DNA of 64,000 nt from Sulfitobacter sp. S223. Its GTDB lineage: Bacteria; Pseudomonadota; Alphaproteobacteria; Rhodobacterales; Rhodobacteraceae. The translations under genes and the position numbers were made by a program. Under the pieces are notes generated by a model, which worked only from the letters and a program-made list of their open reading frames with translations, was not told where the DNA came from and searched no databases. The stretch lies in contig NZ_CP083560.1 in assembly GCF_025143825.1 (NCBI RefSeq), forward strand, positions 558,001-622,000, given 5' to 3'. Positions 59,484 to 64,000 of the stretch are shown one piece after another. Every line of letters starts with the position of its first letter. Within the stretch, counting starts at the first letter, position 1.

Positions 59484-59965
59484 TGATCAATCGTCGCGAG
59501 ATCATCGCGTTGGGTGGGGCAGCGTCCTTCGCTGCCCTTTCCGCGTGTTCGAGCGGCACGCCGTCCTCACGTGGGGGCGCGTTGCTTGATCAAGTGACGA
59601 TTCGGAGTTTTCGCGTTGATGCAACGGGAGCGGGCAACGTGATCGGCGACCATGTCGAAACACTCGGTATCGAGAGGGTGGCCGCTGAACTCGCATCTTA
59701 TCTGAACGCTAATCTTGCAGGTATGGGCCAGGGGTCTCGATCTCTTGATCTCACTGTGCGGGTGGAATTTGCTTCGGTGGCGCGGACCGTTCTTGGCGAA
59801 AGTCATTTGCGGACCACGGTCAGCGCCTCGGACGGATCCGGCATCCTGATCGGTCGTCTGCGCGGCGAAACTGCCGGTCCAAGACAACAAGGCGCCGAGG
59901 CTGAGCTTCGCAATCTTGTCGCTGGCTACACTGCGCAGATGAGGCAGCTTCTCTTGCGGAGCTAA
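59483..59965 (+). CDS. Putative Tat-exported lipoprotein between fusA and tuf2
   Basis: A 160-aa protein starting at ATG 59483 (TGATG overlap with fusA). The N-terminus MINRREIIALGGAASFAALSACSSG combines a twin-arginine pair, a hydrophobic stretch and a lipobox (LSAC), so it is probably a Tat-dependent lipoprotein lipidated at Cys23 or so. The mature part has alternating beta strands (LDLTVRVEFASVARTVLGESHLRT, ILIGRLRGETAG), but I recognise no characterised family. It rides in the fusA-tuf2 transcript, an unusual place for an envelope protein. Confidence 0.72.
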
Positions 59966-60052
59966 TGAACACCAGTGTCAGAGGTCCGATCGAGTATCCG
60001 TCGGGCCGCTGGCAGGCTAAAACTATCAAATGACCACAAAGGAGCCAACACC

Positions 60053-61228
60053 ATGGCAAAGGCAAAGTTTGAACGTAACAAACCACACGTCAACATCGGC
60101 ACAATCGGCCACGTTGACCACGGCAAGACCACACTGACAGCTGCGATCACGAAGTACTTCGGTGATTTCAAAGCGTACGACCAGATTGACGGCGCGCCAG
60201 AAGAAAAAGCGCGTGGTATCACAATCTCCACAGCGCACGTTGAGTACGAGACAGAGGCACGCCACTACGCGCACGTCGACTGCCCCGGCCACGCTGACTA
60301 TGTGAAGAACATGATCACCGGTGCTGCCCAGATGGACGGCGCGATCCTGGTTGTGAACGCGGCCGACGGCCCAATGCCGCAGACGCGTGAGCACATCCTG
60401 CTCGGCCGTCAGGTTGGCATCCCGTACATGGTTGTTTACATGAACAAAGTTGACCAGGTAGACGACGAAGAGCTGCTGGAACTGGTTGAAATGGAAATCC
60501 GTGAGCTGCTGTCCTCTTATGAGTACCCTGGCGACGATATCCCGATCATCCCTGGCTCCGCACTGGCAGCTATGGAAGGCCGTGACCCAGAGATCGGCGA
60601 AGAGTCCATCAAGAAGCTGATGGCCGCTGTTGACGAATACATCCCGACACCAGCACGTGCTGTAGACCAGCCGTTCCTGATGCCAGTGGAAGACGTATTC
60701 TCGATCTCCGGTCGTGGTACAGTTGTGACAGGCCGTGTTGAGCGTGGCGTGATCAACGTTGGCGACGAAATCGAAATCGTTGGTATCCGCGACACCAAGA
60801 AGACGACCTGCACAGGCGTTGAAATGTTCCGCAAGCTGCTGGACCGTGGTGAAGCTGGCGACAACATTGGCGCCCTGCTGCGCGGTGTTGACCGTGAAGG
60901 CGTTGAGCGTGGTCAGGTTCTTTGTAAGCCAGGTTCCGTTAACCCACACACGAAGTTCACAGCCGAAGCGTACATTCTGACCAAAGAAGAGGGTGGCCGT
61001 CATACGCCATTCTTCGCGAACTACCGTCCACAGTTCTACTTCCGTACAACGGACGTGACCGGTACCGTTCAGCTGCCAGAAGGCACAGAAATGGTGATGC
61101 CGGGTGACAACCTTCAGTTCGACGTTGAGCTGATCGCCCCGATCGCGATGGAAGACGGTCTGCGCTTTGCGATCCGCGAAGGCGGCCGCACAGTCGGCGC
61201 CGGCGTGGTTTCCAAAATCACTGAATAA
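60053..61228 (+). CDS. tuf: Elongation factor Tu, copy 2
   Basis: Second EF-Tu gene, at the normal str-operon position after fusA. The 391-aa product is identical to copy 1 by inspection. AAAGGAGCC lies before the ATG. Motifs are as in copy 1 ([21 protein letters not shown]). It is closed by a 15-bp terminator hairpin. The upstream frame from 59975 is not translated protein of this family. Confidence 0.98.
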   Translation: MAKAKFERNKPHVNIGTIGHVDHGKTTLTAAITKYFGDFKAYDQIDGAPEEKARGITISTAHVEYETEARHYAHVDCPGHADYVKNMITGAAQMDGAILVVNAADGPMPQTREHILLGRQVGIPYMVVYMNKVDQVDDEELLELVEMEIRELLSSYEYPGDDIPIIPGSALAAMEGRDPEIGEESIKKLMAAVDEYIPTPARAVDQPFLMPVEDVFSISGRGTVVTGRVERGVINVGDEIEIVGIRDTKKTTCTGVEMFRKLLDRGEAGDNIGALLRGVDREGVERGQVLCKPGSVNPHTKFTAEAYILTKEEGGRHTPFFANYRPQFYFRTTDVTGTVQLPEGTEMVMPGDNLQFDVELIAPIAMEDGLRFAIREGGRTVGAGVVSKITE

Positions 61229-61234
61229 TCATAA
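60053..61234 (+). repeat. tuf repeat, copy 2 (matches 34881-36062)
   Basis: Second member of the direct repeat. Copies lie 25 kb apart in the same orientation and could recombine to delete or tandemly duplicate the intervening ribosomal and polymerase genes. Confidence 0.95.
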
Positions 61235-61291
61235 TGCGCGGGCGTAAGCCCGTGCATATCTTCCCCTAAGGGGACATGATTGCTGAATAAA

Positions 61292-61330
61292 GAATAAGGC
61301 CGCTCCTTACCGGAGCGGCCTTATTCTGTT
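61292..61330 (+). terminator. Intrinsic terminator after tuf2
   Basis: A perfect 15-bp stem GAATAAGGCCGCTCC / GGAGCGGCCTTATTC with loop TTACC. The A/T-rich foot supplies the U-rich end. Smaller hairpins (CGGGC-GTAA-GCCCG, CCCC-TAA-GGGG) precede it. Confidence 0.85.
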
Positions 61331-61460
61331 TGGTTAATGAGGGCAGTGGGGCATTTCAATTGTGTGGAATATAATTGGCTGCGGAGGGATTGCAGTAAGT
61401 GCAATAGTTTTGGGGTTGATGCGGCCACACTTGGTCTTTGCGAGTGACCACCTTGGACAT

Positions 61461-61494
61461 AAAAAAACACCTATCGAGGACGTCCCGATAGGTG
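61461..61494 (-). terminator. Intrinsic terminator of the desaturase gene
   Basis: CACCTATCG / CGATAGGTG nine-bp stem; read on the minus strand it is followed by seven T. It lies 28 bases past the desaturase stop. Confidence 0.85.
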
Positions 61495-61522
61495 CAAATG
61501 TCTCAGTACGTGTGTGGTGGCC

Positions 61523-62560
61523 TTAGGCCATTGCCGCTCCTTGCTTCACTTCAGCAAACGACAGCAGCCTTTTGGAGCTTTCATCCCAGAGGTGTAGGCG
61601 TGCGTTGGCAAAGCTTTCACGTATTGTCATTCGGTTGATCTCTGCGAGACCGGCATGGTCCTTCAGGACTTCTGGCAACCTGTAGAACGGGATACGGCTA
61701 TAGAGATGGTGAATGTGGTGGATGCCAATGTTTGCGCTTAACCATTGCAGAACGGAAGGCAGGACATAGTGAGAGCTGCCTTGCAGGGCGGCGTCATGCA
61801 GATCCCAGTCCTGGTCGTCTTCCCAATGGGTCGTTTCAAACTGGTGCTGCACATAAAAGAGCCAGACACCGGCCGTGGCGGCCAGCAGGGTGGACGGCAC
61901 GAAAATCAACAGGATCGGCATCAGTCCGCCAAAATACCAGATCACCAAGAGGGCAACGATAATCGCTGCATTGGTGCACATTGCGCTGATCCAGTATTTT
62001 GCATGGGCCATCAAGCCGAGCGGCAGCCGGTTCTGCAAGAAAAACAAGTAGCCTGGTCCGACGCCGAACAAGACAATGGGATGCCGATATAGACGGTATC
62101 GGAACTGTCTGTAGCGCGAGAGGCTTTGGTATTCTGCGACAGTGAGAGTGTCGATGTCGCCAATACCCCGGCGACCGAGGTTGCCCGCCGAGCTGTGGTG
62201 AATCGAGTGTGCGCGACGCCAGACATCATAGGGCGTAAGGGTCAAAACCCCCAGTACCCGTCCGACCCAGTCACTCAACGCGCGGTCCTTGAAGAATGAA
62301 CTATGGCCGCAATCATGCTGGATGGCGAACAATCGCAGCAAGAAGGCAGCATTGCACAATGAGATCGCTAGGGTCAGCCATGCGCTGATTGAAAGGGACC
62401 ACCATGCGAGAGCCCAAAGAGCGACGAAGGGACCAAGTGTGACAGCCAGTTCATACAGGCTGCGGGATGTTTTCGGCTCGCGGTAATTTGCGAGTACTTT
62501 TACCCACTCCCTCGCGTGCTTTGGAGCGGGGGTGATTTCAGTGCTTGAGTGTTGGATCAT
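61523..62560 (-). CDS. Membrane fatty-acid desaturase
   Basis: A 345-aa integral-membrane di-iron desaturase. The three histidine boxes are HDCGH (about residue 84), HSIHH (about residue 120) and HHIHH (about residue 285), with membrane helices between (LAVTLGPFVALWALAWW; ILLIFVPSTLLAATAGVWLF). It may introduce a double bond into acyl lipids. The start is the ATG at 62560 (MIQHSSTEITPAPKHA); a TTG at 62587 could extend it by nine residues. It is a single gene on the minus strand inserted between tuf2 and the S10 operon, with its own terminator. Confidence 0.88.
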   Translation of the reverse strand: MIQHSSTEITPAPKHAREWVKVLANYREPKTSRSLYELAVTLGPFVALWALAWWSLSISAWLTLAISLCNAAFLLRLFAIQHDCGHSSFFKDRALSDWVGRVLGVLTLTPYDVWRRAHSIHHSSAGNLGRRGIGDIDTLTVAEYQSLSRYRQFRYRLYRHPIVLFGVGPGYLFFLQNRLPLGLMAHAKYWISAMCTNAAIIVALLVIWYFGGLMPILLIFVPSTLLAATAGVWLFYVQHQFETTHWEDDQDWDLHDAALQGSSHYVLPSVLQWLSANIGIHHIHHLYSRIPFYRLPEVLKDHAGLAEINRMTIRESFANARLHLWDESSKRLLSFAEVKQGAAMA

Positions 62561-63001
62561 ATGCCTGCTTCTTATCTTCTTTGGCAACTTGATAGACCAA
62601 TGTGCTCATTGAACAACTTATAAAGACACGAGGATCATTAAGATTTCTCGAATAAGGCATTTATTCTGGTGTTTTCGCCCCGATTTGGCGGTCACGTGGC
62701 GTTTTGCCGCGCTGGCATACGAATATGTCAGTCTCAATAACCATGTGTTCGAGTCGTACCGTGAGCTGTATCAGGCACTCAATATAAGTAATCTTGATGG
62801 GTGGTCGTGGGTCTTCTTATCCCAATGATGGCTGAGCTCAAATCCCCTCTTGCCACGTGTGCTGATTCCCCCTATAGCCGCCTCAACCACCGGGGTGCGT
62901 GTATTCGCGCCCCGTGTGCGTTGTCAAAAAGGCGCGAAGAGGCGAGGCGATGAGCGTTTCCCCTCCAATCCGTTTCCATCCCAGATAAAGGGATTTGCAT
63001 T
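62561..63001. other. Gap between desaturase and rpsJ (S10 operon leader)
   Basis: About 440 bases without a convincing gene. TTGATG (62794-62799), 17 bases and TTATCC (62817-62822) could be a promoter for the S10 operon, giving a leader of about 170 bases with GC-rich complementary tracts (62880-62960). A frame at 62850-63266 overlaps rpsJ out of frame and was discarded. Confidence 0.4.
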
Positions 63002-63319
63002 ATGGCTGCTAGCCAAAACATCCGCATCCGCCTTAAGGCGTTTGATTATCGGGTGCTTGATGCTTCCACTCAGGAAATCGTCAACACCGCCAAGCGCACA
63101 GGCGCTTCCGTTCGCGGCCCAATTCCGCTGCCGAACAAGATTGAAAAATTCACCGTTCTTCGTGGCCCCCACGTTGACAAGAAGTCCCGTGACCAGTTCG
63201 AAATCCGCACGCACAAGCGCCTGCTGGATATCGTTGATCCGACTCCCCAGACTGTGGACGCGCTGATGAAGCTCGACCTTGCTGCTGGTGTGGATGTCGA
63301 GATCAAGCTGCAATCATAA
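63002..63319 (+). CDS. rpsJ: 30S ribosomal protein S10
   Basis: S10 of the 30S head, also NusE in antitermination. The 105-aa protein begins [23 protein letters not shown] and has [41 protein letters not shown]. Length and motifs are normal. It heads the S10-spc ribosomal protein operon, which continues past the window. Confidence 0.98.
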   Translation: MAASQNIRIRLKAFDYRVLDASTQEIVNTAKRTGASVRGPIPLPNKIEKFTVLRGPHVDKKSRDQFEIRTHKRLLDIVDPTPQTVDALMKLDLAAGVDVEIKLQS

Positions 63320-63337
63320 ACGTAGGAGGGTAATATC

Positions 63338-64000
63338 ATGTTGCGCTCAGGCGTTATTGCAAAAAAAGTCGGTATGACCCGGCTGTTCATGGAAGACGGC
63401 AAGCAGATTCCTGTGACCGTTCTTCAGCTCGACAACCTTCAGGTTATCGCGCAGCGCACAATCGAGAAGGACGGCTATCTTGCTGTTCAGCTTGGCGCTG
63501 GCACAGCGAAGGTTAAGCGGACATCTCAAGCGATGCGCGGCCACTTTGCCGCTGCAAAGGTAGAGCCAAAGCGTAAGGTTGCGGAATTCCGCATCGACGC
63601 GGAAGCAATGCTGCCCGTCGGCGAAGAGATCATCGCGGATCACTATTTCGCAGGTCAGTACGTTGACGTTGCCGGTACATCCATTGGTAAAGGTTTTGCC
63701 GGTGCGATGAAGCGTCACAACTTTGGCGGTCTGCGTGCGACACACGGTGTTTCCGTGTCTCACCGTTCACACGGCTCTACAGGTCAGTGTCAGGATCCAG
63801 GCAAAGTTTTCAAAGGTAAGAAAATGGCTGGTCACATGGGCGCTGCTCGCGTGACGACCCAGAACCTTGAGGTTGTCAAAACCGATACCGCTCGTGGTCT
63901 GATCATGGTCAAAGGCGCGGTTCCGGGCTCCAAGGGTGGTTGGGTCACAGTTAAAGATGCTGTGAAAAAGCCTTTCCCTGACAGCGCGATCGTTCCTGCC
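63338..64000 (+). CDS. rplC: 50S ribosomal protein L3 (3' end outside window)
   Basis: L3, an early-assembly protein near the peptidyl-transferase centre. The ATG at 63338 has GTAGGAGGG upstream. The visible 221 codons start [17 protein letters not shown] and include [32 protein letters not shown] and [21 protein letters not shown], the site of the glutamine methylation in other bacteria being the GQ region. Only the last part is cut by the window edge. It follows rpsJ after 18 bases. Confidence 0.97.
   Translation, partial: MLRSGVIAKKVGMTRLFMEDGKQIPVTVLQLDNLQVIAQRTIEKDGYLAVQLGAGTAKVKRTSQAMRGHFAAAKVEPKRKVAEFRIDAEAMLPVGEEIIADHYFAGQYVDVAGTSIGKGFAGAMKRHNFGGLRATHGVSVSHRSHGSTGQCQDPGKVFKGKKMAGHMGAARVTTQNLEVVKTDTARGLIMVKGAVPGSKGGWVTVKDAVKKPFPDSAIVPA

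Noticed and set aside
62850-63266. 138-aa frame overlapping rpsJ out of frame
   Set aside because: S10 is certain in the other frame and the extra sequence has no coding character.

Overview
The window looks like chromosomal DNA from a marine Rhodobacterales (Roseobacter-group) alphaproteobacterium. The reasons are: the pckA / chvI-chvG-hprK-rapZ-EIIA-HPr arrangement typical of alphaproteobacteria; a methylsuccinyl-CoA dehydrogenase of the ethylmalonyl-CoA pathway; families common in this order (DUF1491, DUF6473, DUF898, Hint-domain protein); and alphaproteobacterial RpoB (about 1379 aa) and RpoC (1416 aa). Genus cannot be fixed from the sequence alone.

Layout. 1-3321: tightly coupled lepB(partial)-rnc-era-DUF1491-recO operon. 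3305-9102: opposite-strand mcd-tetR-META lipoprotein, then a TauE/SafE permease, an XRE regulator and an unusual pair (LysR-like HTH protein plus GNAT-fold protein) preceded by three 22-bp-spaced direct repeats. 9126-16538: bidirectional terminator, pckA, and the divergent chvIG-hprK-rapZ-EIIA-ptsH-acyltransferase operon, which links envelope/acid sensing, nitrogen-type PTS phosphorylation and gluconeogenesis. 16540-24774: hbd, a DUF6473 gene, a LysR-controlled redox cluster (quinone-reductase-like ADH, DUF1330, LLM flavin oxidoreductase, SDR), a possible sRNA and a Hint-domain protein. 24803-29024: etfB-etfA, cobalamin adenosyltransferase, a HIG1-like small membrane protein, an SDR and an SH3 protein. 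29223-34735: parC, DUF898 membrane protein, M48 protease and a lipoprotein.

34881 to the end is the translation/transcription macro-cluster: tuf1, (acetyltransferase, DUF892 protein), tRNA-Trp(CCA), membrane protein, secE, nusG, (orphan gene), rplK-rplA, (fatty-acid hydroxylase), rplJ-rplL, rpoB-rpoC, (EamA permease and two tandem glycosyltransferases), rpsL-rpsG-fusA-(Tat lipoprotein)-tuf2, (fatty-acid desaturase), rpsJ-rplC(partial). Genes in parentheses interrupt the usual order of this cluster and are the accessory content. The two tuf genes are nearly identical and encode the same protein.

Functionally, mcd, hbd, etfAB, the corrinoid adenosyltransferase and pckA fit growth on acetate/C2 units by the ethylmalonyl-CoA pathway with gluconeogenesis. 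Mcd passes electrons to ETF, and the B12-dependent mutases of the pathway need adenosylcobalamin. The items most worth a second look are the HTH/GNAT pair with its repeated operator, the RapZ whose Walker A lysine is replaced by leucine, the candidate sRNA near 23.1 kb, the orphan gene between nusG and rplK, and a degenerate intergenic sequence family flanking suspected insertion sites. No CRISPR array, rRNA, prophage or intact insertion sequence was seen.
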